Below the pieces are notes generated by a model. It was given only the letters and a program-made list of their open reading frames with translations. It had not been told where the DNA came from and searched no databases. Shown one piece after another: positions 1-8,454 of a stretch of DNA of 64,000 nt (position 1 is its first letter; each line of letters begins with the position of its first letter). The DNA is from Gemmatimonadota bacterium (GTDB lineage: Bacteria > Latescibacterota > UBA2968 > GCA-2709665). The DNA lies in assembly GCA_028877215.1 (NCBI GenBank), contig JAPPFJ010000002.1, forward strand, positions 1 to 64,000, read 5' to 3'. Both the position numbers and the translations under genes were made by a program.

Positions 1-6
1 CAGACG

Positions 7-53
7 GGATGAATCGGCGGATGAATGGTGACATATTTCCGGGACGGGACACC
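7..53. repeat. 47-bp dispersed repeat, copy 1
   Basis: It begins GGATGAATCGGCGG and ends GGACACC. A second copy of the same length lies at 57231-57277; by hand alignment 38 of 47 positions agree. Both copies lie just upstream of MITE-like family A sequence. Its function is unknown. Confidence 0.6.
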
Positions 54-89
54 ATACCTCGCCTGCAGAGCGACTTTATCAACGGACTG
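51..89. repeat. MITE-like family A, right-end fragment
   Basis: It ends in GACTTTATCAACGGACTG, the right inverted repeat of the full elements at 54258-54386 and 57342-57501. The stretch beginning ACCATACCTCGCCTGC also matches the interior of the 54258 copy. The left end is absent, so this is a truncated copy or a solo end. Confidence 0.65.
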
Positions 90-310
90 CGAGACGGACA
101 CCATTCGGCCTTTCAATTTAACATATCCATGCGTCTGAGTCAACCGCCGGCGGGGTACGTGGCGGGGTCGTGAACTCTCTCCATCGGGGTCCCGCCTGCG
201 GCGTCGTTATCGAATTTTCGTTCAGTCCAGCCGCGCAGACCGTCCGTTCCTTGCGCGGCATCCCGCGGACGGATGCGACCGCACAACTGCAGAGTTGCTG
301 GAGGATCGAT

Positions 311-1243
311 ATGTCCATCGAAGATATCCGGGGGGTCGTGGCGGTACTGGTAACGCCGTTTGACGCCGGGGAAGAGATCGTATTCGAAGATATCGGACGG
401 CAGGTGGAGGCGGCGGTGGCTTTCGGCATCGGGGCGGTCTGTTTGCCAGCCTACGCGAGCGAGTTTTACAAGCAATCCGGACGAGAGCGCCTTGCCGTTG
501 TCCGCGCCGCGGTGTCGTCCGCCGCCGGGAGGATTCCGGTCGTCGGTCAGTCGAACCACCCTTCGGCGCGGCAGTCGGCGAATTTCGCGCGGGCAAACGA
601 GGATGCCGGCGCCGACGTCATCAGTTTCGCAATTCCGAGACAGTTCGGCACGACGGAAACGGACCTGCTGGCCTATTGCCGGACCATCTGCGACGCGGTG
701 CAGGTCCCCGTCCTGATACAGGACTTCAATCCAGGCGGGCCGACCGTCGACGGGTCCTTCTGCCGGCGACTTCGTGAATCCTGCGGGAATTTCAGGTATA
801 TCAAGCTGGAGGAACCGCTTCTGGGCCCCAAGCTTCGCGGGATTCGGGAGGCGACGAATGATCAGGTCGCCGTGCTGGAGGGATGGGGCGGAATGTACAT
901 GCCGGATCTGTTCGACTGGGGCGTCGCGGGCGTGATGCCCGGGCTCGGGCACGCGGATGTGATGAATCGGGTCTGGGAACTGGGGTCGGCCGGCGACGTG
1001 GACGGCGCGCTGGACGTGTTCGATGGGATCCTGGCGCAGATCGTCTTCTCGCTTCAGGACATGGAGCTGTACCTGGCGGTGGAAAAGAGATTGCTGGCCG
1101 CGAGGGGTATCATCGGACATTCGACGGTACGCAGCCTCACGTTGACTCCGGATCGTGAAACATTGTTGCATGCGGACCGGCTTAATGAACGGGTGCTGCA
1201 GGCAGCCGAGGGGTTGGGCTTTGCGCGGCGGCCGCTGGACTGA
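311..1243 (+). CDS. dihydrodipicolinate synthase/N-acetylneuraminate lyase family protein
   Basis: This is a 310-residue class I aldolase-like TIM barrel of the DapA/NanA family, which usually splits or condenses pyruvate with an aldehyde. The likely Schiff-base lysine is K165 in YIKLEEP, and the N-terminal VAVLVTPF strand is typical. The usual GTTGE motif is replaced by LPAYASE, and the YNxP motif carrying the catalytic tyrosine reads DFNPGG, so the substrate probably differs from that of true DapA. The ATG at 311 has GGAGG at 300-304. A longer in-frame start at 170 lacks support. The gene stands alone, so its pathway is unknown; a sugar-acid aldolase or dehydratase role would fit the neighbouring catabolic genes. 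Confidence 0.85.
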   Translation: MSIEDIRGVVAVLVTPFDAGEEIVFEDIGRQVEAAVAFGIGAVCLPAYASEFYKQSGRERLAVVRAAVSSAAGRIPVVGQSNHPSARQSANFARANEDAGADVISFAIPRQFGTTETDLLAYCRTICDAVQVPVLIQDFNPGGPTVDGSFCRRLRESCGNFRYIKLEEPLLGPKLRGIREATNDQVAVLEGWGGMYMPDLFDWGVAGVMPGLGHADVMNRVWELGSAGDVDGALDVFDGILAQIVFSLQDMELYLAVEKRLLAARGIIGHSTVRSLTLTPDRETLLHADRLNERVLQAAEGLGFARRPLD

Positions 1244-1361
1244 CCCGCAGGACGAGTTTTCGCTTGCCTGTGCGAGAAGAACAGGCTAAATTGTCCACGT
1301 ATGAGATTGCGCCCGCGACGGTGCGGGAAGTCATTGGTCAATCCAGGAGTGAGATCACGGT

Positions 1362-1742
1362 ATGCGAGGGCCCCGATACAACACGGTATTGGAGCGGTGT
1401 CATCCCCGAACGGAGACCGTGCCGCTGTCATTCATCCTCCGGCATTCGCTCGATCCCGATCCCTATGCGAACACGGATCTGGACGTCGAAAAACTGGATG
1501 CCGTGAAGAACGCAATCGAGCCGACGTTGACCGGCCGCAAGTACGAGGTATTGCTACTGCGCTCGCAGGGCAAGTCCATGGCGGAAATCGCGCTGCTGCT
1601 CTCTGTCTCGAAGAGTACGGTGCGGAATTATTACCTTCAGGCGATACGACAGATCCGCGAGGCGCTGGGCGTCGAAACGGAAACCAACGGAACGACCGAC
1701 CGGGAGGATGGAGCCGATACCGTTTCGCCAGCTACGGCGTAA
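1362..1742 (+). CDS. helix-turn-helix protein (sigma-70 region 4/LuxR-like)
   Basis: A small 126-residue protein. Residues of about 56-101 read like a LuxR or sigma-70 region 4 helix-turn-helix: LTGRKYEVLLLRSQGKS, then AEIALLLSVSKSTVRNYY. This fold binds DNA, so a regulator is likely. There is no receiver or sensor domain, and the N-terminal 55 residues and the C-terminal tail are not recognised. AGGAG at 1345-1349 lies 12 bases before the ATG, a longer spacing than usual, so the start is uncertain. A MITE-like element begins one base after the stop codon. Confidence 0.65.
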   Translation: MRGPRYNTVLERCHPRTETVPLSFILRHSLDPDPYANTDLDVEKLDAVKNAIEPTLTGRKYEVLLLRSQGKSMAEIALLLSVSKSTVRNYYLQAIRQIREALGVETETNGTTDREDGADTVSPATA

Positions 1743-1823
1743 GAAGCTGTTTTAAAATTACCGGTGAGTTCCCGTGCGCTTTTGCAGCCGGGCGAAGGCC
1801 GATGGGAATTTTAAGACAGCTTC
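1743..1823. repeat. MITE-like family B, short copy
   Basis: An 81-bp element with inverted ends: GAAGCTGTTTTAA on the left and TTAAGACAGCTTC on the right. It shares about 38 bp of left end and 45 bp of right end with the 188-bp copy at 28475-28662 but lacks its central ~107 bp. It sits directly after the stop of the HTH gene. Confidence 0.7.
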
Positions 1824-1940
1824 CAAATGGGCGGGACGGGAGGCGCGGTCAATGGGGCAGCTACTGGCTGTCCCTTTTTTTTCGGGAAAGAACACCGTGG
1901 GCCGGTCCGGCCGGCAACGACGAGAAGAAAGGAGCTTGCG

Positions 1941-2321
1941 ATGGCGCTATTTCTCCACACCAGGATTCGGGTAAGCGATCTGGACAGGTCGGCGGCGTTC
2001 TATTGCGACCATTTCGGTTTTGTGGTGAAGAGCAGGTCGGAGAAGTCTCCGGCGGGAAACCAGATTATGCACCTGGAACTGCCGGGCAACGCCCATACGC
2101 TCGAACTGACCTATTCAGACGACTACGAGTTGAATGTGCCGGAGGATCTGATGCATTTTGCAATCGGCGTGCCGGATCTCATTGCGTTCTGCAGCGGTCT
2201 GGAGAACAAGGGCATCGAAATCTGGCCCGGCGATTGGCGCGAGACGTTTCCGACGGGACGGAAGATGGCCTTTGTGGACGATCCGGACGGTTACGAGATC
2301 GAACTGCTTGAACGGACCTAA
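1941..2321 (+). CDS. VOC family protein, glyoxalase I-like
   Basis: A 126-residue vicinal-oxygen-chelate protein that closely resembles lactoylglutathione lyase (GlxI), which converts the hemithioacetal of methylglyoxal and glutathione. The four metal ligands of E. coli GlxI (H5, E56, H74, E122) have counterparts at H6, E55, H72 and E121, the last inside DPDGYEIELLE. The ATG at 1941 has an AAGGAG-type ribosome site at 1929-1934; a start further upstream has none. Small VOC proteins vary widely in substrate, so glyoxalase activity is likely but not certain. A second VOC gene lies at 26960. Confidence 0.8.
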   Translation: MALFLHTRIRVSDLDRSAAFYCDHFGFVVKSRSEKSPAGNQIMHLELPGNAHTLELTYSDDYELNVPEDLMHFAIGVPDLIAFCSGLENKGIEIWPGDWRETFPTGRKMAFVDDPDGYEIELLERT

Positions 2322-2406
2322 TTGAGGAAAGCCGGGCGTCCGATACGATTGTAAACGCATCGTTCTTCATTCCGTCCGGACTCGACGGGTCCCGACGGCG
2401 GTGTGC

Positions 2407-3300
2407 CTATCCCCGGTTGGGTACCCGCCAGTTGGGATGCCAGACGGAAGTTTCGGGCAGGGATTCCCCCGACCAGCTGTCCTGCATGGTCTCGAATCCC
2501 GAAAGCGCCGGGCCAACCACAGTCTCCCAGAGCATTTCCACGTCTTCGTAGGTCTGCAGTTTGTGGTCCGGGTTCGCTTTTCCGTATTCGCCGAGCAGTT
2601 CCTTTGCCTTTTCGCCCAGCCAGCGGACTTCGTCCGCCACCATGCGCTCGCCAACCCGGCGGTCTGACTTCCGGACCGTCGGCCCCATCGCAAAATGAGG
2701 CCCCGGGGCGTCTTCGGGCGGCAACCTGGAGAGGTCCACGCAGTCCGGGTGCAGCGCCCACAGGAGCGACGTCTCGACCTTTCCGGCGTGGTCGCCGCCG
2801 CTCTGTCCGTCGTTGTCGAAGCCGGGCTTGTTGGCTTCGCTGTCCGGAAGACCGCAGAGCCTGGTGCCGACGTGGGGTTGCACGAGGTCGATCAGCGTTT
2901 TGAGATCTTTCCAGTTGGGGCCGTAGTGACCCGTTATGAAAATGGCGGCGTGGAAGCGGAGGTGGTCGGCCATCCGGATGTGGTAGCAGATGTTCTTGAA
3001 ATGCTGCCACGGCGGCATGCAGGTCATCCAGGAGCGTTCGGCCTGCCCAACCGTTCGCTCGAGCCAGAGCGCATACCCGCCCAGTTCGTGTATGTGCCAG
3101 AAGTCCGGCGGGGCAACGATACCGCCGTGCGCGCGCGCGGCCTCACAGGCGATCCCGTGGGCCTTCAGGCCATCGAGGCCTACCGCGTCGTGAGGTCCAT
3201 GGGGTTCGCAAAGGCCGTATGTGAAATAGACAAGCGGACAATCGTCATATGCGGCTTCCAACTGATCGGGAAACATGCGTTCCCACTGTACCTGGCGCAT
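2407..3300 (-). CDS. creatininase family protein
   Basis: A 297-residue member of the creatininase/MftE family of metal-dependent amidohydrolases. The metal-site pattern is visible: CEPHGPHDAVGLD (usually EQHGPHLPLGTD), GHYGPN in place of the common GHGGN, and HAGKVETS for HAGEFETS. Such enzymes open creatinine or related cyclic amides or peptides. The ATG at 3300 follows AAAGGAG; the longer frame to 3387 has no site. It is read in the same direction as, and lies downstream of, the DSD1-like gene at 3405-4445, about 104 bases away. The physiological substrate cannot be told from sequence. Confidence 0.85.
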   Translation of the reverse strand: MRQVQWERMFPDQLEAAYDDCPLVYFTYGLCEPHGPHDAVGLDGLKAHGIACEAARAHGGIVAPPDFWHIHELGGYALWLERTVGQAERSWMTCMPPWQHFKNICYHIRMADHLRFHAAIFITGHYGPNWKDLKTLIDLVQPHVGTRLCGLPDSEANKPGFDNDGQSGGDHAGKVETSLLWALHPDCVDLSRLPPEDAPGPHFAMGPTVRKSDRRVGERMVADEVRWLGEKAKELLGEYGKANPDHKLQTYEDVEMLWETVVGPALSGFETMQDSWSGESLPETSVWHPNWRVPNRG

Positions 3301-3404
3301 TGCGAATCTCCTTTCGGATCGTCGAATTTCGGGGTGAACCTGGCTGAGTGAAGCAGAGATGGGAATCATCGGCGAGCGATGGCCCACGGGCCCGGCTCGC
3401 CCGT

Positions 3405-4445
3405 CTATTGCACCCGGCCCCGGCCGGCAACGGCCCAGACGGCTTCCACAACGCCGTTTCTTACCGCGTAGGCGGTATCGTGCAGATTGGTGGTCATGCC
3501 CTGGTGCTGGGGAATAATCGAAATACGTTCTCCTACCTGGAACGCATGGTCGCAGTCGCTGACGTCAATATGGCCGTGTTCTACCGACATGCCGTTTATT
3601 CTGGCATCAGGGTGTTCCACGATATGACCGTACGGGATGGGGGGATAGCTCGCGAAGGTTTTCTGGCCGCCATCCACGATAATTCGTTCGGGGGTGGGCG
3701 CGCTGACAACGGTCACGATCATGCGTTCGGCGCAGGTGATCTGGTTCGGCGGGTTGTCCGAGTGGTTGATACGGCGCATCCCCTCGAAGACGTAGGAGCC
3801 GATTCGGGTTTCGGTGCAGCCAATCTGTTTGGAGACGGCCTCGCTTCCGGTCCCGCCTCCGCTGACAACAGGTACTTCGATGCCGGCGTCTTCCAGCAGC
3901 CTTCGGGTCCGCGTCAGAAAGGGTTCCGCCTTGGGCTGGCTGGGATAGGTCATGATGCCCTGGAAACGGAGGCCGCGCAGTTGGACGACTTTGCGGGCGA
4001 GTTCCAGGGCTGCTTCGGGAGACTGGACACCGCATCGATTGCCGCCGGTATCCAGTTCGATCAAGACGGGGATTTCCGGTTCTCCCGCCAGATTTGAAAT
4101 GCCGCGGGCCGTCGTCTCCGAATCCAGGGCGACGGCTATCGTTGCCCTTTTCCGGAGGCGGACGAGACGTTCCACCTTCCGTGCGCCAACGATGTTGTAC
4201 GGAATGAGGATGTCGGTAATCCCCGCATCGACCATCACTTCGGCTTCACCCAACTTCTGGCATACAATGCCGATGGCCCCGGCCTGAAGCTGAAGGCGGG
4301 CAATTTCCGGGATCTTGTGGGTCTTGGTATGGACCCGAAGCGCGATCTTGTGCCTGCGGCAGGACTCGGCCAGGTCGTGGATATTTCTTGATAATATATC
4401 GAGGTCGATGGTCAACGCGGGCGTATCCAGATCCTCGACGCGCAT
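3405..4445 (-). CDS. DSD1-type PLP enzyme (D-threonine aldolase/D-serine dehydratase-like)
   Basis: A 346-residue protein with an alanine-racemase-type barrel. VHTKTHKIPE near residue 40 holds the expected PLP lysine, and VVSGGGTGS is the phosphate-binding region. Family members act on D-threonine, D-serine or 3-hydroxyaspartate and use a metal held by a C-terminal His-x-Cys/Asp pair. Here that site reads PQHQGMTTNLHD, so the second ligand is glycine. GAAGAGG with 9-base spacing favours the ATG at 4445 over the one at 4454. It is probably co-transcribed with the creatininase, which suggests breakdown of amino acids or their derivatives. Confidence 0.8.
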   Translation of the reverse strand: MRVEDLDTPALTIDLDILSRNIHDLAESCRRHKIALRVHTKTHKIPEIARLQLQAGAIGIVCQKLGEAEVMVDAGITDILIPYNIVGARKVERLVRLRKRATIAVALDSETTARGISNLAGEPEIPVLIELDTGGNRCGVQSPEAALELARKVVQLRGLRFQGIMTYPSQPKAEPFLTRTRRLLEDAGIEVPVVSGGGTGSEAVSKQIGCTETRIGSYVFEGMRRINHSDNPPNQITCAERMIVTVVSAPTPERIIVDGGQKTFASYPPIPYGHIVEHPDARINGMSVEHGHIDVSDCDHAFQVGERISIIPQHQGMTTNLHDTAYAVRNGVVEAVWAVAGRGRVQ

Positions 4446-4563
4446 GGGAAACATCCTCTTCAGTCCGGGATTGAAGTGTGATTTGAACGGGTAAGTTAAG
4501 TGCGGGGATGGGATAATTCAAAGACAAAAGCACGCGTGAACTTTCCCGTTTTGTTGATTTCGC

Positions 4564-4593
4564 TTGACAGCGCATGCCGCGCCCGGCTAATTA
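4564..4593 (+). promoter_or_regulatory. sigma-70-type promoter
   Basis: TTGACA at 4564-4569 and TAATTA at 4588-4593, 18 bases apart, 43 bases before the GTG start of the Gfo/Idh gene at 4636. A perfect -35 in GC-rich DNA makes this credible. Confidence 0.6.
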
Positions 4594-4635
4594 TGGGTCC
4601 GGCATACGGTTTCACCATCGTTTCAGGAGGGCGTT

Positions 4636-5652
4636 GTGGCAATTCAGGTTGGGTTTATCGGCGCCGGGGGTCGCGCGAGATCTCATATGCGGGTGTTGCA
4701 AGGGATTGAAGACGTGGATATCGTGGCGATCTGCGACGTACGGCGCGAAACCGCAGAGCAAACGGCGGGGGAATACGGCGCGAGGGCGTATACAGACCAT
4801 CGGAAGATGCTGGACTGCGAATCGCTGTCGGCCCTGTATATCTGCGTACCCACGTTTGCACATACTGACGCTGAGATTCTGGCGGTGCGGCAGGGCGTGC
4901 ATCTGTTCGTGGAAAAACCCGTGGCGCCGACAATGGAGAAAGCCCTCGAAATCCTGGAGGCCGTGCGGGAGGCGGGCGTATTGACCTGTGTTGGTTATCA
5001 GTTGCGCTATACCGGCATCGTACAGCAGGCGAAGGCATTCCTGACGGGTCGAACGATCGGCATGGCTGCGGTCCACAGATGGGGCGGGCTGCCGGCAACG
5101 CCCTGGTGGCGCGTGATGGCGCAGTCGGGCGGGCAGATCGTCGAACAGACCACCCATCAGGTGGATCTGCTTCGCTTTCTTGTGGGTGAGGTGGCGGAAG
5201 TTCATGCCTATTACGCGTTGCGTACGCTGGATGACGAAGAAAACCTGGATATACCGGACGTGCATGCGATCAATCTGAAGTTCGAGACGGGGTCGATCGG
5301 CTCGTTGACCTCCACGTGCACGTTTCGAAACGGAGGCGGGACCGGACTGATGTCTTTCGTGATGAAAGACATGCGAGCGGAATTCGGTACGGAAGGTCTG
5401 GCGGTCTATCCGGAATCCGCGGCAGACCCGGGTCCGGTTCTGCAGGATACCGGAGATATCGACGAAGTGTTTATGGACGCCATTCGCAGTGGCGACGGCT
5501 CGGCCGTTCTTTCGGACTACGAGGACGGCGTCCGTTCACTCGACGTGACCCTTGCGGCCAACCGCTCCGCCGACAGCGGCCGGCCGGAAGCGCCCCGTTT
5601 CTCAGATCCAGGTGGCGCCGGTCGGGAACCGGCGGCCAATTTCCACGTGTAA
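4636..5652 (+). CDS. Gfo/Idh/MocA family oxidoreductase
   Basis: A 338-residue NAD(P)-dependent dehydrogenase. The N-terminal Rossmann fold has GFIGAGGRARSH, the cofactor-binding EKP is at residues 93-95, and THQVDLLR (near 175) matches the catalytic HxxD region. The family oxidises or reduces inositols, sugars and related polyols. It starts with GTG at 4636 behind AGGAGG at 4625-4630. The C-terminal 30 residues are rich in Arg, Pro and Gly and look unstructured. It is divergent from the DSD1-like gene, with its own promoter. Two further Gfo/Idh genes lie at 29967 and 36322. Confidence 0.9.
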   Translation: MAIQVGFIGAGGRARSHMRVLQGIEDVDIVAICDVRRETAEQTAGEYGARAYTDHRKMLDCESLSALYICVPTFAHTDAEILAVRQGVHLFVEKPVAPTMEKALEILEAVREAGVLTCVGYQLRYTGIVQQAKAFLTGRTIGMAAVHRWGGLPATPWWRVMAQSGGQIVEQTTHQVDLLRFLVGEVAEVHAYYALRTLDDEENLDIPDVHAINLKFETGSIGSLTSTCTFRNGGGTGLMSFVMKDMRAEFGTEGLAVYPESAADPGPVLQDTGDIDEVFMDAIRSGDGSAVLSDYEDGVRSLDVTLAANRSADSGRPEAPRFSDPGGAGREPAANFHV

Positions 5653-5717
5653 GTATGCGTACCCGCATCACCAATCCTTCCACGGTTCAAACAGGGGGAC
5701 GTAATGGAGGTTGACCT

Positions 5718-6395
5718 ATGAAGTCACACCGTCGCCGGCGGCCACGTTCCGGACGGATTCTGGTCGATTATCTGAAGTCGATCTTTTTTGCTGTATTTCT
5801 GGCTGTCCTGATCCGGGCAACGCTGGTGCAGGCCTATCATATTCCATCAGGATCCATGGAGAACACGCTGATGGAGGGCGACTATGTTCTCGGCGACAAG
5901 CTGACGTTCGGAACGCAGATTCCCGATCGCCTGCCGGTTTTGAACTACAAGCTGCCTTCCTTTCGAATGCCGGGCTTTCGTTCTCCGAAACCGGGAGATC
6001 TGGTGATTTTCGAATATCCGCAGGATCCGTCGCGGGACTTCATCAAGCGGTGTATTGCGGTGGAAGGACAGACGATCGAGATCAGAAACAAGATTGTCTA
6101 CGTAAACGGCGAGCCATACGTGAATCCCGCGGGCGTGAAGTTCATGGACCGGCGGACGCAGCCGAAACGGTACAGCCCTCGCGACAACTACGGTCCCTAT
6201 CTGGTGCCTCCGGGCCATGTGTTCGTGATGGGTGACAATCGGGACAACAGCGACGACAGCCGGTTCTGGGGACCGGTGTCGCTCGACAGGGTGAAGGCAC
6301 ACCCGCTTCTGATCTACTTTTCCTGGAATTCCGGCGCGCCGATCTGGAATCCGTTCGTAAAGATCCGATGGAGACGGCTGGGCGTTGTACACTGA
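5718..6395 (+). CDS. lepB: signal peptidase I
   Basis: A 225-residue membrane serine protease that removes signal peptides from exported proteins on the outer face of the cytoplasmic membrane. A basic N-terminus precedes one membrane span at about residues 21-37. The catalytic serine is S46 in IPSGSMENTL and the general-base lysine is K110 in RDFIKRCIAVEG. GDNRDNSDDSRFWG is the conserved box E. GGAGG at 5706-5710 fits the ATG. Residues 61-90 form an insertion before the KPGD strand, as in many Gram-negative versions. It lies 65 bases after the Gfo/Idh gene. Confidence 0.95.
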   Translation: MKSHRRRRPRSGRILVDYLKSIFFAVFLAVLIRATLVQAYHIPSGSMENTLMEGDYVLGDKLTFGTQIPDRLPVLNYKLPSFRMPGFRSPKPGDLVIFEYPQDPSRDFIKRCIAVEGQTIEIRNKIVYVNGEPYVNPAGVKFMDRRTQPKRYSPRDNYGPYLVPPGHVFVMGDNRDNSDDSRFWGPVSLDRVKAHPLLIYFSWNSGAPIWNPFVKIRWRRLGVVH

Positions 6396-6509
6396 CCGTC
6401 GCCCGGTGTTTCCCGTGTTTGGTATCGGGATTCCGCCGAACGGGGAGTCGGATCGAATGGCCGGGAGTGTGAGTCCATCCTGCATCTCGAACAAAGGAAG
6501 GCGGGCACG

Positions 6510-7091
6510 ATGTCCAGACGCGGAACCGGTTTTATGTTTTGCCTGGTATGCCTTTTCGCGATGCTGAACTGCGGTCCTATTCCTGAGGACACCGCCAACA
6601 ATCCAACCGGCGACTCCGACGGCGACAGGGTGTATTCGAACGATGAATGGGGGTTCCGAATTACGGTTCCCGACGTGTGGGGATGGACCGCCCAGACGTC
6701 TTTTCAGACCCGGGAGCCGAACGGTTTGCCCAGGGTTGAAGTCGTGATGAACCGGGAGCCGATCTCGGGATTCGCGGCGGTTTTGACGTTGAGGCCTCGC
6801 GCGCTCTCGGATAAAGCGACGCTTCAGACCGTTACGGCCGAACTCGAGGAGGAATTCAAAGCCACCTTTCTGGGATACAGGGCCCAGGAGAAGCGCACGT
6901 TCCAGGTTTCCGGTCGCGAGGGCATCGAGTGGATTTTCCGGACCGTGTTTCTGCGTCGAAGGGGGGACCGGTTCTTCGTTACGGTTGTGCTGGACGGAAG
7001 AAAGGCTTATCTGATGCTGGGCAACGGGATGTCCGCCGCCTTTCCGGTCGACGAATACCGCACAATCGTGAAGTCGCTTGAATTCCGATAG
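6510..7091 (+). CDS. putative exported lipoprotein of unknown function
   Basis: A 193-residue protein with an N-terminal hydrophobic segment ending in MLNC at C21. The position fits a lipoprotein signal, but asparagine just before the cysteine is unusual for a lipobox. A low-complexity acidic linker follows (residues 23-40), then a domain starting DEWGFRITVPDVW that resembles PsbP/DUF1795-like folds in bacterial lipoproteins. That likeness is pattern recognition only. It lies 114 bases after lepB and is the last gene before the atypical island. Confidence 0.6.
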   Translation: MSRRGTGFMFCLVCLFAMLNCGPIPEDTANNPTGDSDGDRVYSNDEWGFRITVPDVWGWTAQTSFQTREPNGLPRVEVVMNREPISGFAAVLTLRPRALSDKATLQTVTAELEEEFKATFLGYRAQEKRTFQVSGREGIEWIFRTVFLRRRGDRFFVTVVLDGRKAYLMLGNGMSAAFPVDEYRTIVKSLEFR

Positions 7092-8454
7092 AATCAGACC
7101 CTATAGAAGGAAACCTAGAGCGAGTACCTTTTTCCCGTCGACACAACCTTTTAGACTTGAATTGATCATCATTGCGTTTCAGGAAGTCCGATATGATTTA
7201 GCGTCTAGATTGACTAACGAATAATTCCATCCTCACGGTTCGTTTGTTTACGCCCCTCCCGATCCCTGTCCATCCCCCAATTTAGATGATGATTTTGGCG
7301 GTCGACAAGGCCACCACCCCAGAGAAAACCAAGCACGTGGATGTCCATTTCTACGTAGCGCGGCCAGATGAATTCGTCTCGCTGTAAATGCCGTACTAGA
7401 GATACTCGCTCCGATCTGAAAAGAGAAATTACCGTCGGCGCCGTACATGTGCTGGTGCATCGTCACGGTGTTGAAATGGGCCGTGGCCAGGTAGTTTGGG
7501 ACCGAAAACGCCTGCGACCGAATGGGCGCCGTGCCGGATCCCAACTTCACATCATGTAGCACCATTTGCTATTGCTCCATTTCGAGTTGACATCAAACCT
7601 GTCCAAAAACGGGTTTGAGCCACTACGAAAATCGCGAAAATACGCGAAATTTACGGATGGAAAAAACGTCCACAGCCATTGGCGAAACGTGTCGGTCAGG
7701 TGTCGGCGAAAATTGTCATCCAGAGGAGGCCTGGGTGCAACGTCGACGAATTGCATCGGTTTCACATGACACCAGACAGTCATCCCGGGCCGGCACCCGG
7801 GCCGACGAAGGATCTACTGCAGCATCGGACCATCCCAGAGATTTTTACGTGTCGATACGTGAGAGGCAGCACGTCTGCCTGCAGCGAGGGACGGTAGCGG
7901 CGAGAGATTCTTCGACTCCGCTCAGAATGATATGCGTAAAAATAAACACGAACCGATGGCAACCTGGTTTCCGTTATCCGGGTCAGGCCCGTATAAAATC
8001 GCCAATTGAAGCCGCTTTTCAAACCTCATCTCTGAGAATCTCACGGTTCTTGGACAGCAGTGAGTTGACATCAGACTTCAAACGATGACGCCGACATAGG
8101 CGGAACCCGCCATTCTGTAGTCGTTGATTTTCTGGTGCTGACGGTGTCTCGGTTGGGCTATGTGTGGTCGGACCTGTTACTAGGCATGGACCAATGCATT
8201 TGCCTACTTCGATCCCGACCTATAGATCGACGTCTGAGTGCGGGTACCTAGTTCCTTTGTAGCTTTCTCGTTGCATTGCAAGACGTGACCATCAAAGGGA
8301 ACGGCCACGGGTAGATTCGCGCTTAAGGTATTTCGAGGTATTCGCGGGTCAAACGTGCGAGATAGCTTTTAAGAAATCGCCCAGCTGCGTCGGATTTCAA
8401 CTGTGTGGTTAACCAAAAGGGGTCGATCGAGACATTAGCGCAGGAGCACCGTCC
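7092..8454. other. 1.36-kb gene-poor stretch at the left of the island
   Basis: No gene is supported. Base composition is visibly less GC-rich than in neighbouring genes, and the short frames lack codon bias and ribosome sites. It contains a REP-like element (7779-7931) and two short related stretches, GAGTTGACATCAAAC near 7583 and GAGTTGACATCAGAC near 8062. The end of the stretch supplies AGGAG at 8442-8446 for the large gene at 8455. It looks like remnant or horizontally acquired DNA. Confidence 0.6.
7779..7931. repeat. REP-like intergenic repeat
   Basis: The left end reads GTCATCCCGGGC, with GAAGGATCTACTG inside, and the right end reads AGATTCTTCGACTCCGC followed by TCAGAATGA. This combination is familiar from dispersed intergenic repeats in many environmental bacterial genomes. 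Its function is unknown. Confidence 0.55.

Larger units (their letters stand above)
1..310. other. gene-free leader with repeat fragments
   Basis: I see no convincing gene here. The first 90 bases hold a 47-bp dispersed repeat followed directly by the right end of a MITE-like element (both listed separately). The rest is the upstream region of the DapA-like gene that starts at 311. No clear promoter was found. Confidence 0.5.

Noticed and set aside
7248..7565. 105-codon minus-strand frame in the island
   Set aside because: No ribosome site and no recognisable motif; an opposite-strand stretch ending KHVDVHFYVARPD looked faintly like a retroelement fragment, but too short to support.
7615..8088. 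157-codon plus-strand frame
   Set aside because: It runs through the REP-like repeat and shows no codon bias.
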